NCBI GenBank assembly: GCA_005408345.1
Contig: SEMN01001249.1
Span: forward strand, 1 to 64,000
Length of the DNA stretch: 64,000 nt
DNA from: Macquaria australasica
Taxonomy: Eukaryota > Chordata > Actinopteri > Centrarchiformes > Percichthyidae
Direction: 5' to 3'
Shown here: positions 1 through 13,100 of the stretch, one piece after another
Layout: each line of letters begins with the position of its first letter
Position numbering within the stretch: position 1 is the first letter of the stretch
The notes under the pieces: model-generated
Seen by the model: only the letters and a program-made list of their open reading frames with translations
Database searches by the model: none
Told to the model about the DNA's origin: nothing
Program-made: the position numbers and the translations under genes

Positions 1-1503
1 TTAGTGACCGTCTGTTAGTGTCTGTTGGTGTCTGTTAGTGTCCGTCTGTTGGTGTCTGTTGGTGTCTGTTAGTGACCGTCTGTTAGTGTCTGTTAGTGAC
101 CGTCTGTTAGTGTCTGTTGGTGTCTGTTAGTGTCCGTCTGTTTGTGTCTGTTGGTGTCTGTTAGTGACCGTCTGTTAGTGTCTGTTAGTGTCTGTTAGTG
201 ACCGTCTGTTAGTGTCTGTTGGTGTCTGTTAGTGACCGTCTGTTAGTGTCTGTTAGTGACCGTCTGTTGGTATCTGTTGGTGTCTGTTAGTGTCCGTCTG
301 TTGGTGTCTGTTGGTGTCTGTTAGTGACCGTCTGTTAGTGTCTGTTAGTGTCTGTTAGTGACCATCTGTTAGTGTCTGTTGGTGTCTGTTAGTGACCGTC
401 TGTTAGTGTCTGTTAGTGACCGTCTGTTAGTGTCTGTTAGTGACCGTCTGTTGGTGTCTGTTAGTGTCCGTCTGTTGGTGTCTGTTGGTGTCTGTTAGTG
501 ACCGTCTGTTGGTGTCTGTTAGTGTCTGTTAGTGACCGTCTGTTGGTGTCTGTTGGTGTCTGTTAGTGACCGTCTGTTAGTGTCTGTTGGTGTCTGTTAG
601 TGTCCGTCTGTTGGTGTCTGTTGGTGTCTGTTAGTGACCGTCTGTTAGTGTCTGTTAGTGTCTGTTAGTGACCGTCTGTTAGTGTCTGTTGGTGTCTGTT
701 AGTGACCGTCTGTTAGTGTCTGTTAGTGACCGTCTGTTGGTATCTGTTGGTGTCTGTTAGTGTCCGTCTGTTGGTGTCTGTTGGTGTCTGTTAGTGACCG
801 TCTGTTAGTGTCTGTTAGTGACCGTCATTGGAGTGTCATTGGTGTCTCATTGAGTGTCAGATCTGTTGGTCTGTTGGTGTCTGTTAGTAGTCTGTTGAGT
901 GTCCTGATGATCTGTTATTGGTGTCTGTGTGACCGTCTGTTAGTGTCTGTTAGTGTCTGTTAGTGACGTCTATTTGGTATCTATTGGTGTCTGTTAGTGA
1001 CCGTCTGTTAGTGTCTGTTAGTGTTTGTTAGTGACCGTCTGTTAGTGTCTGTTGGTGTCTGTTAGTGTCCGTCTGTTGGTGTCTGTTGGTGTCTGTTAGT
1101 GACCGTCTGTTAGTGTCTGTTAGTGACCGTCTGTTAGTGTCTGTTGGTGTCTGTTAGTGACCGTCTGTTGGTGTCTGTTAGTGACCGTCTGTTGGTGTCT
1201 GTTAGTGACCGTCTGTTGGTGTCTGTTAGTGTCTGTTAGTGACCGTCTGTTGGTGTCTGTTGGTGTCTGTTAGTGACCGTCTGTTAGTGTCTGTTGGTGT
1301 CTGTTAGTGTCCATCTGTTGGTGTCTGTTGGTGTCTGTTAGTGACCGTCTGTTAGTGTCTGTTGGTGTCTGTTAGTGTCCGTCTGTTGGTGTCTGTTGGT
1401 GTCTGTTAGTGACCGTCTGTTAGTGTCTGTTGGTGTCTGTTAGTGTCCGTCTGTTGGTGTCTGTTAGTGACCGTCTGTTAGTGTCTGTCTTTTAGTGTCT
1501 GTC
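1..1503. repeat. Minisatellite of TGTCTGTTAG-type units
   Basis: The whole stretch is built from short units such as TGTCTGTTAGTG, TGTCTGTTGGTG and TGACCGTCTGTTAG, arranged in larger higher-order blocks that recur almost unchanged (for example around 150-350 and 630-790). A more degraded patch lies at 820-960. The array runs off the left edge, so its full length is unknown. Open frames inside it are repeat artefacts. It lies upstream of, or in an early intron of, vps45. Confidence 0.95.
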
Positions 1504-2154
1504 CCTTCAAACTCAACTCCTGATCTGCCCGGGAAAAAGGCGAGGTGCAGTGATGACGTTAATTCAATAAATATTGATCCTACATGTTACTGATGTCAAA
1601 GATGGTAAATGTTTGGACTGATTACAGAACAGCTGTTACTGACACTTTGGTTCTTCTTAAAAAGGACCTGATGTTCTCACTTGCTGTTTGGGGGCCTTTA
1701 GCTCACAGTATTAAAGCTGTTTGATATGATCAATGATCATAAATTCTCCAACACCCTCTGCCTGAGAGGTGAATATCATATCAGCTGACTGATGAAGATG
1801 TTTAATTCTATGATGTCTGAAACCTTTTAATCCTCACCGCTCAGACTCTGCTGCTGGCAGACAACAGGCAGGGCAGCACGTTGCCAGATCATCAGGTCAG
1901 ATCCCCCCACTTCATCATAACAGCCCACTTTAAGCAGAAAATACACAAACATGGCAGCACTGCAGAGATCTCACTGCTAACACCGGATCATTACAGATGA
2001 TTAGATTATTGGTGGGGACATGTGTCTGCTGTCCTCACTGCTGGATCACATCAGAGACGGCTGCAGGTATCACAAACTGCTGACTCATGGCTCCACACAG
2101 AGACCTTCACTGCTTTTACATTTGGGACGTGTGTGTGTGTGTGTGTGTGTTCAG
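1504..2154. other. Non-coding stretch before first visible vps45 exon
   Basis: No coding exon was recognised here. I looked specifically for the Vps45 N-terminal exon, which should encode about 30 residues ahead of the first visible exon, and did not find it. The stretch ends in a (GT)n run and the TTCAG acceptor used at 2154. It is best read as intron. Confidence 0.6.
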
Positions 2155-2685
2155 ACCAGTATAGTGAGCGTGGTGTACACTCAGTCAGAGATCCTGCAGA
2201 AGGAGGTTTACCTGTTTGAACGCATCGACTCTCAGAACAGAGACAACATGAAACACCTGAAGGCCATCTGCTTCCTCAGACCCACCAAGGTACCAAACCT
2301 GCTGACTGACTTATTTATTCTTCATAATAATGATAATTATAATAGTAGCTAAGTGTTTGTTTGTCTGCTTTCTGCAGGAGAACGTGGAACATCTGATCCA
2401 GGAGCTGAGGAGGCCAAAGTACAGCGTCTACTTCATCTGTAAGAGACTTAAACACTCAAAGCAGGACTGGGTCAAACCTGATGGTAGATCATGTAAACCA
2501 GAGGGTGGGGGGTTGAGGCAAAGATACTGTGTGAGGTGAAAGGGACAGGTGTATGCAGGTGTTGTAGTAAAAACAACAGGAAGTTAGTTACTGTAGTTGC
2601 TGATCTGCAATATGTCAAAATCTCCCTCCTCAGAGTCAAACCATCCACATGAGCTTTTATTATATTCAGTGTTAAATCATCTGAC

Positions 2686-2723
<38 letters not shown>

Positions 2724-5700
2724 CAGACTTCAGTAATGTGATCAGTAAGAGTGAGATCAAAGCTCTGGCTGAGGCTGATGAACAGGAAGTGGTGGCTGAA
2801 GTCCAGGTGAGTCTCGGGTGTTAATAGTCTGAAACAGGGTCCAGTACAGAACCAGACCTGAGGAAACTCATTGTGACGGAGGGAAACAACACAAATAACA
2901 GATGCTGATCAATCAGTCAGTCAATTGATTTAGTTTAGTAAGTCGGCACAAGATGAATTTAATTTTAATTACTATCGATCCTGTTTAGACACCATGAAGC
3001 TTTTCTGCTTTTCTCTTGTTTCACTTCTTTGTAAAATCACTCTGGTTATTAAACACATGTTCCAGATGTTGACCTGTGTGTGTGTGTGTGTGTGTGTCTG
3101 TGTCTGCAGGAGTTTTATGGAGATTTCATCGCTGTGAATCCTCACGTGTTTTCCCTCAACCTGCAGGGAGTGGCCCGGGTGAGAAACTGTGTGTCTCAGA
3201 TGGAGGTGAAGGTTAATGAGTGCTGCTTTAGGAAGTGATGAAGAAGAACACCCTCTGTGGTCTGACCCTGCTACGTTAAACTGAATGTAGTTATCACAGT
3301 TCTGGCACCAGGGAGAAGAATCTGTTTATAAAGAGGTTTTATGGATCTTCTCAGCCTTCATGTCTTCTTCTCTAAACACTAAAATCCAGTCAGAACTAGT
3401 TTCCAGCAGCAGAAACTGAGACGCCCTGAAGTCTGATCTGTCTCCCTGGACCTCAGACCTGAACAGAGTTTTTACATTTCAGTAATCTTCTACCACAGTC
3501 AGCGGTGAGGAAGTACTCACTACTAAGTACTATTCATAGCCATAGCAGCACTACTTAATACTTACTTAAGTAGTACTGTTAAGTACTTTGTGCTTAATAC
3601 ACAGGTCCTCGGTGTGAATCCAGTCTGTAAGTCATGTTCATACTGAGAGAGTTTAGTCTGCTGTCAGCGCCCCCTGCAGGCTGCACAGTTCATCACAGCA
3701 GCAATCTGAACAAATTGCATCCTGACGGTTTATCTGCTCTGACAGGAGATAAACAGGTACAGTTTGTCCTGAGGGTGGCGCTAGAGGACACATCGTGGAG
3801 TCATTCAATGTAAAGGTTCATCCTGTAGAGGAGCAATGATGTGAGGCCCGGCCTACATGTTGTGTATCTCATTAACATTTATAATGTGCTTCTGTGTGTT
3901 TATATAATGTGTGTGTGTGTGTCAGGGCCGGAGCTGGGAGTCCTCCATGCTGTCTCGGTGTACTCAGGGTTTGACCTCTGTCCTGCTCGCTCTGAAGAAA
4001 TGTCCAATGATCCGCTACCAGCTGTCCTCTGACATGTCCAAACGCCTCGCCGAGAGCGTCAAGGTTTCCACGGCAACACACTCATCATACATGACCTCAC
4101 TACGCTAACGTTAACAGCTAACGTGCTAACCTCGTTCTCCGTCCGTCAGCAAATCATCACGAAGGAGTACGAGCTGTTTGACTTCAGGAAGACTGAAGTT
4201 CCTCCTCTGCTGCTGATCCTCGACCGCAGTGACGACGCCATCACTCCTCTGCTCAACCAGGTGACCAATCGCAGTGCTCCACACCCTGACATCACCGGGC
4301 TTTAACCACATAATGACTTTCCTCTTGCTGTTAATTCAGCAAACGGTTTCTTCTTCTGCTTCTTGGTTGATGTAAATTGTTGTTGGATTTCTGAGACACT
4401 CGTACGAACTTACTAATAGGAATATATAGTAATATATATTCTCCTCGCTTTATGTTTTATCTCCTAATCAACCGGATCTCATTATTATGAGATAAAGCCT
4501 TCCAGGTTTGTTCTGTGGTAAATGTAACGTGCTTCTGTTCATACATTAGAACCAGAACCAGCTTTACTGTCCAGTAGGTTTTCACATACAAGGGAAAGTG
4601 TACAAGAATCAATCATCATCAATAAAAAATATGTGAAATGTTTTTAAAATGAAACCTTAACGCAGCCGATACATTAAGTTTTAACAGTCAGCGTCAACAC
4701 ACAGGCCTCACACAGACTCTGTCTACCTGCAGTGGACGTACCAGGCCATGGTCCACGAGCTGCTGGGTCTGAACAACAACAGGATCGACCTCTCCAGAGT
4801 GCCGGGGATCAGTAAAGACCTGCGGGAGGTGGTTCTGTCTGCGGAGAACGACGAGTTCTACGCTAACGTGAGTCTGAAGACGACGACGACGACAGACTCA
4901 GTCCTGATCAGGAACGTCTAATCAATCACTTTGACCTTCATGCAGAGAGAAACACAAGTCTGGTTTCAAATGAATTCAGCGGCTCAGAATCACCCTGAAG
5001 AGTCGCTGTGAGAGTTAACCTGAGACTAAAACCCTCCGACTGAGACTAAATCCTAGACCTCCAGCAGGAGAAAGATGACTGACAGCAGAGAGACGAGTCT
5101 CAGCTGCAGAGTACAAATTATGACGTGTTGTAGTTTCAGTAGTTTTTAGCTGTCGAGGGTCATGTAAACACACAGATATGATGACAGAGTTCAGATTTAC
5201 AGAAACAGCTCTGAGACTGTGAGGAAACGTCTGCAGCCTGCAGTTCACAAGTACAATCTCAATGCAAAGTTATTATTATTGTTATTAGCAGTAGTATTTT
5301 CTCTTTGACTAATGAAGGCGTGTGTGTGTGTGTGTGTGTTAGAACCTGTACCTGAACTTCGGGGAAATCGGCACCAACATTAAAAACCTGATGGAAGATT
5401 TCCAGAAGAAAAGACCCAAAGGACAACAGAAGCTGGAGTCCATCACTGACATGAAGGTCGGTCAGACAGACAGACAGGCAGAGAGACAGACAGCTGACAG
5501 ACAGCTGACAGACAGAGAGACAGCTGACAGAGAGACAGACAGCTGACAGACAGAAAGAGAGACAGACAGCTGACAGACAGAGAGACAGCTGACAGAGAGA
5601 CAGACAGCTGACAGACAGAAAGTTCCTTCCTTTCACTCCTCACTCCTTTCAAACTCTCCATTCCATTTCTCAAACTCATTTCTCTTTCATTTCATTTCAT

Positions 5701-6806
5701 TTCTCATTTCAAAAAATCCATTTCTCAACTCTCATTCTCAGACAAAAATCTCTCACTCATTTCACTCAACTCATTCCATTCTCACTCAAAACCCTCCTCA
5801 AACTCACTCGACTCCACTCTCTCCCGACAGACAGAGAAACAGACAGCTAGAATGGAGACAGAGAGACAGACAGCTGACAGACAGAGAGACAGACAGAGAG
5901 ACAGCTGACAGAGAGACAGCTGACAGAGAGACAGACAGACAGACACAGCTGAAAGACAGAGAGACAGACAGACCTTTTCCCTTCTTTTTGTGTCCTCAGA
6001 TTGTATCACCTCTCTCCTGTCTGTCTGTCTGCAGGCGTTTGTAGATAACTACCCTCAGTTTAAAAAGATGTCGGGCACCGTATCCAAACATGTGACGGTA
6101 GTGGGGGAGCTGTCTCGGTTGGTGTCGGAGCGTCAGCTGATGGAGGTGTCAGAGGTGGAGCAGGAGCTGGCCTGTCAGAATGACCACTCCAACGCTCAGC
6201 AGGTAACATCCACACTGTCACACTGCACCGCCCCCTGCAGGCAGTTTTATCACCCTCTCTCTGTGTTTCCTGTCTCAGAGCGTCCGGCGGCTGCTGCAGA
6301 ATCCTCGTCTGTCCGAGTTGGATGCCGTCCGTCTCGTCATGCTCTACGCTCGGAGATACGAACGCCACAGCAGCAGCATCCTCCCGGCTCTGATGGATGA
6401 GCTGAGCAGGAGGGGGGTGTCCGAGCGCCACCGCAGGGTAATGATGTCATCACAAACACTCAGCTTTGATTGGACACTGAAAGCCACTTTGTTCATCTTC
6501 ATGTCCAGTTAAGCTAAAGACAGGGACACACATCAGGACAGATGTTCCCAGCAGGTCTGTCTGCAGTGGCTTCAGTCTGCCAGCAGGTGGAGCTGCTTCA
6601 CCTGAACACATCAGACACCTTCAATGACCAATCAGAGCCAGAGCACATGATTATGTATTGGAATATGATTAAATTAAAAAATGTATTGTTAGTTATGAGT
6701 GTGGGTGCTTCTGTCTTTATGAAGATGTTTGTTCCTCACAAAGCTGTTGGAGGGTTCAGACCTGCACTCAGGGTCAAAGTTCACAAAATGATGAGTCATT
6801 GATGTG

Positions 6807-6840
<34 letters not shown>

Positions 6841-6958
6841 TCTCTCTCAGATGGTGAAGGCAGTGGTCGAGTACGGAGGGAAGAGAGTCAGAGGAAGTGA
6901 CCTCATCACGCCGACAGACGCCGTCGCCATCACAAAACAGTTCTTCAAAGGCCTCTCG

Positions 6959-7005
<47 letters not shown>

Positions 7006-8252
7006 ACAACCACCAAACACACCTATTGGCAGTGACATCAGCAGCATTTGATTGTTTTTTTATAGAACTGTGTTTGTGTGTGTGTGTTCAGGGTGTAGAG
7101 AACGTGTACACTCAGCATCAGCCTCTCCTTCACGACACTCTGGATCAGCTGATTAAAGGTCGCCTGAAGGACAGTCAGTTCCCTTACCTGGGAGCCAGCA
7201 GCCTCAGAGACAGGTAACACACACACACACACAGAAGGAGGAAGTCAGAAGGTCACATGATGAAACGTTACTTTCTCTTCCATCTTCACACTTCTCTGTA
7301 GCACAGTTCAATACGTGTGTGTGTGTGTGTGTCACAGGCCTCAGGACATCATCGTGTTTCTGATTGGTGGAGCCACATATGAAGAAGCTCTGACTGTTTA
7401 CAACCTGAACCGCAGCACACCTGGAGTCCGCATCGTCCTGGGAGGAAGCAGCATCCACAACACCAAGAGGTGACACAAACAAACACACACACACACACAA
7501 ATGCACATTTTATGCACAATTTCAGTTTGGAGTGGAAACACACTGATCTAAGTGTGTGTAAAAAGAGTTGAGTGAGTGATGAATGAATGCTGGCATCCAT
7601 GAAGCCTGTGAGTCAAAGTGAAGGGCTGAAACATCAGGTGTGTGTGAAGCGATGAGGCTGTAACCTTCCTCACATGAACACATGAAACTAACAGAAAGCT
7701 CGTATCTCCGTCATGTTCTCCACATGGTTTTCCATCATCTGAGCTTTGACTGGAGCTCTTTGAATGACGTCATCTCGCTGTGTCCTCTTCTTCTTCTGTG
7801 GTGGTTTAACGGCAGCGACTGGAGGATTAGCTCCACCTGCTGTTTACCTCCATCAGACAATCAGCGCATGTTCACACGTGAGAAATGTCGTCACAATGAG
7901 CCCAAAGTGACGCCTTCACGACCAACAGTCCAAAGTTCAACATCATTAACAACATTAACATTATTAACATCATTCAAAGGAAAAGCAGCAAATATGTCAG
8001 TCAGCTGATTAATTAATGGACTGATCGATCAGCTGTACCTGTAGAAACTGTTGGGGAAAACATTATATTTGATAAACTCTTTATGTGATTAAAGGAACTA
8101 AAGCTGTCAGATAAAAGCATTGCAGGGTTTTTACCTGAGTAACGTCCATGCGTCTTTGCTTCCCTCTCAGTTTCCTGGAGGAAGTGATGTCGACAGCGAG
8201 TCACAGCGGCGACAGAGCACAGGGAAGTGGTCGCCATGGCAACAGGCGCTGA
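2155..8252 (+). CDS. vps45: Vps45, Sec1/Munc18 family vacuolar sorting protein (5'-partial)
   Basis: Fourteen coding exons: 2155-2289, 2378-2438, 2727-2806, 3110-3178, 3926-4063, 4150-4260, 4733-4867, 5343-5456, 6035-6202, 6279-6437, 6851-6958, 7092-7213, 7338-7469 and 8171-8252 (TGA). All junctions are GT-AG and keep frame, giving 537 residues. The human protein has about 570, so only the first 30-odd residues are missing to the left. The translation follows vertebrate Vps45 closely throughout: VVYTQSEILQKEVYLFERID, RRPKYSVYFIYFSNVISKSE, ITKEYELFDFRKTEVPPLLL, MVHELLGLNNNRIDLSRVPG, SGTVSKHVTVVGELSRLVSE and DRPQDIIVFLIGGATYEEAL. Sec1/Munc18 proteins clasp syntaxins; Vps45 acts with syntaxin-16-type SNAREs at the trans-Golgi and endosomes. 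The C-terminus after SFLEEV is short, basic and variable, as expected. Several introns are carried by (GT)n or GACAGACA repeats. The gene looks intact. Confidence 0.95.
5457..5992. repeat. GACAGACAGCTGACAGA minisatellite in vps45 intron
   Basis: Two blocks (5459-5620 and 5826-5975) of GACAGACAGCTGACAGAGAG-type units flank a TTTCATTTCTCA-rich stretch (5640-5815). The repeat fills the intron between the exons ending at 5456 and starting at 6035. Reverse-strand open frames rich in CLSV are repeat artefacts. Confidence 0.85.
6961..7004. repeat. (CA)n microsatellite
   Basis: A pure AC dinucleotide run starts right after a vps45 splice donor (exon end 6958). A (GT)n run at 6811-6838 lies just before the preceding exon. 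Similar runs sit next to most vps45 exons. Confidence 0.9.
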
Positions 8253-8256
8253 GCTG

Positions 8257-8416
8257 AATAAACCCCCTTCTGAAGAGCTCGTTGAGACAAAACAACCCCC
8301 CCCCCCTGTGTTTGTTTAAAGGAGCTTTATTAGAGTTAACCAATCAGTGACGTCTGTGTGGTTTCCTGTCAAAATGACTGAACGTCAGTGTTTTATGTTT
8401 AAAAAACACCAATAAA
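8257..8416 (+). promoter_or_regulatory. Candidate vps45 polyadenylation signals
   Basis: AATAAA occurs at 8257-8262, only five bases after the vps45 stop, and again at 8411-8416 (AATAAAAGAG). The second gives a short 3' UTR of about 170-190 bases and is the more plausible site. No transcript evidence is available. Confidence 0.5.
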
Positions 8417-10136
8417 AGAGAAACGTGTCTTATGATGTTCATCAGGTGTTTTGTGAGAGAGATTTTAAATGTTGTTTCCTGTCTTCCTGCCTCACAAGCT
8501 GTGAGGAGTTTCTGTCTATACGGCAGCGAGATAAGTGTATATCATTTCTATATTTGAAGTTGCTTTATATATATTATATTTCACAACCTTCCTCTGTACT
8601 GTCCCTTAATGTTTTAAAGAAGAAAGAAACGCTGCTCTGGTGGAACTTTTAGTGGAGTTTTTAAGTTGTCAATATTTAAGGAAGTTTGATTTTAGTAACT
8701 GCAATAATGACAGTAACAGGAGACGAAACTGATGAACGACTGAGCTAGGAAAAGACCTTCCTCTTTTCACTCTGCAGTCTTCTGTCTGAAGACAATTACC
8801 AGCCTCTCACTTCCTTAAATGCTGCTAAAAAAGAAACCAAACATCAGTCCAAGTCCTGCTATCTGTGGACAGACGTCTCTGTGGACAGACGTCTCTGTGG
8901 ACAGACGTCTCTGTGGACAGACGTCTCTGTGGTCGAACACAAACGTCTCTGTGGTCGAACAGTAAAGACGGTGGGAGAAGCTGGTGAGTTGAGTTGTTTA
9001 TCAGCTAAATGTAAAGACTTGGAGTGAACACAGTTTGATCTACCCACTCAGTTTATATTGAGTCATGACCAACAGCAGGATTATTACCTGGATGACCTGA
9101 ACCAGTGGGCCGAGGTGGCTTCAGGTTAAAGGTAACAGGACACAGTGGATCCACAGGTCACATTCAGGTCATTTAAACCAAAGAGCAGCAGGTAGTCTGC
9201 CTGTCTCCTTCAGATAGTTAAGCTCTCCGTCTCGGAGGTGACTGGTCAGATTGCAGCTGTCCTGATAAGGCGAGGCTGTCCCCGTCTCCCCAGAGACCAG
9301 GGTCAGGGGGGATAGGCTGGGCCCAGACTCTACACTGTTGTAGGGTCTCCTCTGAGACATGCACTGACTTAGGTTATCTTAGTTTCCTGTTTAGAATCCA
9401 AAGAACCTTCACACATCCTCAGCTGGGTGAAGATTAACCTAATTTGGACTTGCAGTGAATCTTGTACGCATCTATTCTCCTCGATCGAGCGTCAATAAAT
9501 GCTTCACACATTCAGGTCTCCTGAAACATCTTCCCCCACGAGTTAACCAGCTCCCAGGTTTCCATCACACCGAGGTTTAAGACCTGCGAAAGGTTTCACC
9601 CTGAAGAGAAGATCAATACTGAAATCGGTGGCAAACGAGGCAGAGACAGGAAGTTAAGGTACAGATTATTAGTGGAGTATTAGGGTCCATGTAAATGCAG
9701 CTCGTGTTCTCAGGTTAGTGAAGTGATGAAAGCTGAATCAATGAAATGCTGCAGAATGTAAACGGGTGAATTCATGAACAATGCAAGGCCTCAGGTGGCT
9801 GAGTGAATGTGAAATAAGGTGAAATGTGTTTTTTGGAAGAAGTAAGCCACTCAATAATGTGTTAGCCCTTTGGCTAGCCTTAGCCTAATTGCAACATTAG
9901 GTGGAACATAATAGCTAGCTCGCTGTTCACAACTGTCTTTACATTAAGCAGCAACAGTATGTTTTGCTGCAGTTGTTGGATGTTAAAGACCATGTAATAG
10001 ATGCTAAGTGTGGCACGATCATCAAGCTGTTACAGAGGCTAACGGCACAATACGTCTGCAGTTTACTAAAAGTGGTATTATTATTATACTCTCAAACTGG
10101 GTTTCTCTCATTATCTCTTCATTTTTATTCCCACAG
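8417..10136. other. vps45-TLR intergenic region with a short minisatellite
   Basis: No coding exon recognised. A 17-bp unit (close to GTGGACAGACGTCTCT) is repeated about four times at 8870-8935, with two diverged copies up to 8965. The right end, a pyrimidine-rich tract ending in CCCACAG at 10136, reads as a splice acceptor. The TLR therefore probably has a non-coding 5' exon somewhere in this stretch, but I could not place it. Confidence 0.5.
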
Positions 10137-10147
10137 TTTTGATCCTG

Positions 10148-13100
10148 ATGATCAGCATGTCCACCACGGGAAGTGTCCTCATCTTACTTCTGTCTGTCCT
10201 GCTTCATGTTACCCCCTCGCTGGCTTACTCACTGAAAAACTGCACTGTTGATTATTCTAATAACGTGACCTTGGTTGGATGCACAGGTCGTGACCTTATT
10301 ACTGTTCCAGATGACATTCCCAAAAACGTAATATCTCTAGATCTCAGCTCCAATCACATCTCAAAGATAAACAGGACAGATTTAAGCAGTTTGTCAAAGC
10401 TCGGATATTTACAAATTGGAAATAACTGGATTTCACATATAGATGATGGAGCTTTTGCAGACTTGGAGTTAATAGAGCTTGACATGGGTTCAAATAACCT
10501 TACAAACCTGACAGACAACATGTTTCAAGGACTGTGGAAATTAATTTATTTGTCTGCAGAGAAAAACTATATCACATATATCTCCCCGCTGGCCTTTCAG
10601 CCCCTGATCAGCTTACAGAGAGCGTTCCTGAGATATAACCCCCTACATCAAATGGCAGATATCCTGCCAATCTTACAGCTACCAAACTTATACGAACTGA
10701 ACCTTGATTTTAACAGGTTCACCTCTTTTCAGATGAATGACCTGCCTTTTAACAAATCAAACCTCAGGACACTGACTATAACTGGAAATCTACTGACAAA
10801 GTTCAGCATTAGAAGAGACATTTTTCCTCATCTTCAGTCTATCTATCTAAGTACTGAAGCTGGCTTTGAGTGGGATGTACCAGACATGACCTTTCTGAGG
10901 AGCCTAACTGCTTTGCACTTATTTGTATTAAACATTAGTTGTGAGATGTACCGAAAGATGCTGGAGAGTGCTGAGTCAGTGAGCAAACTGTCGATGAGCT
11001 TTATAGAGAATTGGCAAGATAAAGATCTGGTAGACATCGCTTGCCAAACTCCTGCTCTGAGAAGTCTGGATTTGAGCGCGAATGACTTTGTCAGAATAAA
11101 CAAGACATTCCTGCAGTCTTGCTCTCAACTTATTGAGCTGGATTTATCATATAATAATCTGGAAGAACTGTCTGAGTTTTCACTCAGATCAATGAAACAG
11201 CTCAGATTTCTGGTCTTGAACAAAAACTCCTTGTCTAAGGTGCCACTTGCCCTCAGAAGCCTCTCCACACTTGAAACCCTAGATCTGAGTGTGAATTCTA
11301 TCGGTGAGTTAGGCTGCTCTGACTTTCTAAATTTGACAAGATTAACAAGACTCAATCTCAACCAGAATCACATTTCAACAATCAAAGGATGTGTTTTTCA
11401 AGATCTGAATGATTTGAAAGTGCTAAATATTAGATTTAATAAGGTTCATATACTTGTTGATTTCTTCAAAGTGAATTTACAGAAACTAGAGGTTTTGGAT
11501 TTACACAGTAATACTTTGAAACAGCTCAAAACAGGCGACTTTAGGAATCTGTCTTCCCTCAGGTCTTTGGATTTAGAATCTGATAATTATTATGTTGCCC
11601 ATAAGGGGGCTTTTGAGGGACTGGACAATCTTCAAACGCTAAGTGTTACACCATTTCTTTATGATACAATGATTTTTACAGGACTGCAACACCTAAAAAG
11701 TCTCCAACTACATCTCACATCTTCATATAAAAGCCAGAGTTCTCATACAAATAATGAACCACATTTTTCAAAATTACCTTCCTTAAAGAGCCTTGTCATA
11801 CAAAACTATGATGGGCATTATCACATCTCACCAGATTTGCTAAAGGGTCTAAAGTCTTTAGAGTACTTTGCAGCACAGAATTTCTTTACAATGTCACCTC
11901 ATCTAGACACATTTAAATACTCTCCGCATCTGACGAGTCTTCATATAATTCAAAGTGATCTGCAAGACTTAAACCCTGAACTGTTTCAGCCAATCCCAAA
12001 CCTGCAGGCTCTCGATCTTTCCAAAAACAAGCTCAGATCTTTGGATTTTCTGACCCAGGTCAACCTGTCTGCAGTCAGCTGGCTGACACTGAGAGAGAAT
12101 GAGCTGACAGTGATCAATGAGTCGATCTTCCAGTCTCTCCCTGCACTAACATACCTGGACCTGTTTGGTAACCCTTTCACTTGTAACTGCTCTAACGCCG
12201 GCTTTATCCAGTGGGTGAAGAGCAACAACCATACTCAGGTTGTTAACGGCCATCAGTACACTTGTTCCTTTCCTGCGGCAGAGCAAGGAACCAAGTTGCT
12301 GGACTTTGACATCCAGTCCTGCTGGTTGGACGTTAGCTTCCTCTGCTTCATTTGCAGCACTTGTCTGACTTTGCTAACTCTTCTCACATCGTTTATCTAC
12401 CACTTTCTGAGGTGTCAGCTAGCCTACGCCTTCCACCTCTTCCTGGCCTTCCTCTATGATAGCAGGAAGAGGAAGAAGGGAGCTCCTCACATCTACGACG
12501 CCTTCATCTCCTACAACGTTCACGACGAGGCCTGGGTTTACAGAGAGATGCTTCCAGAGCTGGAAGGAGGGCAGGGCTGGAGACTCTGTCTGCACCACAG
12601 AGACTTCCAACTAGGTAAACACTGACAGTCTTTATCACTTTCTGAATCTCTGTATGTCTCTTGGAGTATTAACCAGTCTTCCAGCCAGGTACAGCCTTTT
12701 TTTTCACTCTTTCTTCTTCTCTTCCTCTTTCCTTCACTTCTACATATCCTTCCTTTCAGAGCTTAATACAAAATTAAGAGTAATTTTATTTTTGTTTTTA
12801 AAGACTTGTCGCTGCAATGAGAGTTTCACATCCCTTTTAGGTTGGCCAGCAGTGTCGTCATGTTCCTGATGCTGGGTTCAGTTGGTTTGTGGTGTCTGAT
12901 CATTTGATTGCCATTCAGCCTCCAGATGGAGAAAGATGGGTTCCAGGGTTAGATCCTTTTGAAGAACTCTGCCCACAATGGTGTGTCCGTAAGAAAACCT
13001 GAAGGCTCGGCTGAACCTGCTCCTCGTAACCAAATGAGATGGTCTAACGTCACAGAGACCAAAAACCAACTCACAACCAACACTCAGTTGGAGATGATTA

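Noticed and set aside
760..963. Open frame inside the left minisatellite
   Set aside because: Low-complexity Val/Ser/Leu repeats encoded by the tandem units; no domain.
5259..6009. Long reverse-strand frames rich in CLSV
   Set aside because: Translation of GACAGACA repeats across a vps45 intron.
10139..10147. Upstream TTG-initiated extension of the TLR frame
   Set aside because: There is no ATG at 10139; the first in-frame ATG is 10148, and a splice acceptor ends at 10136.
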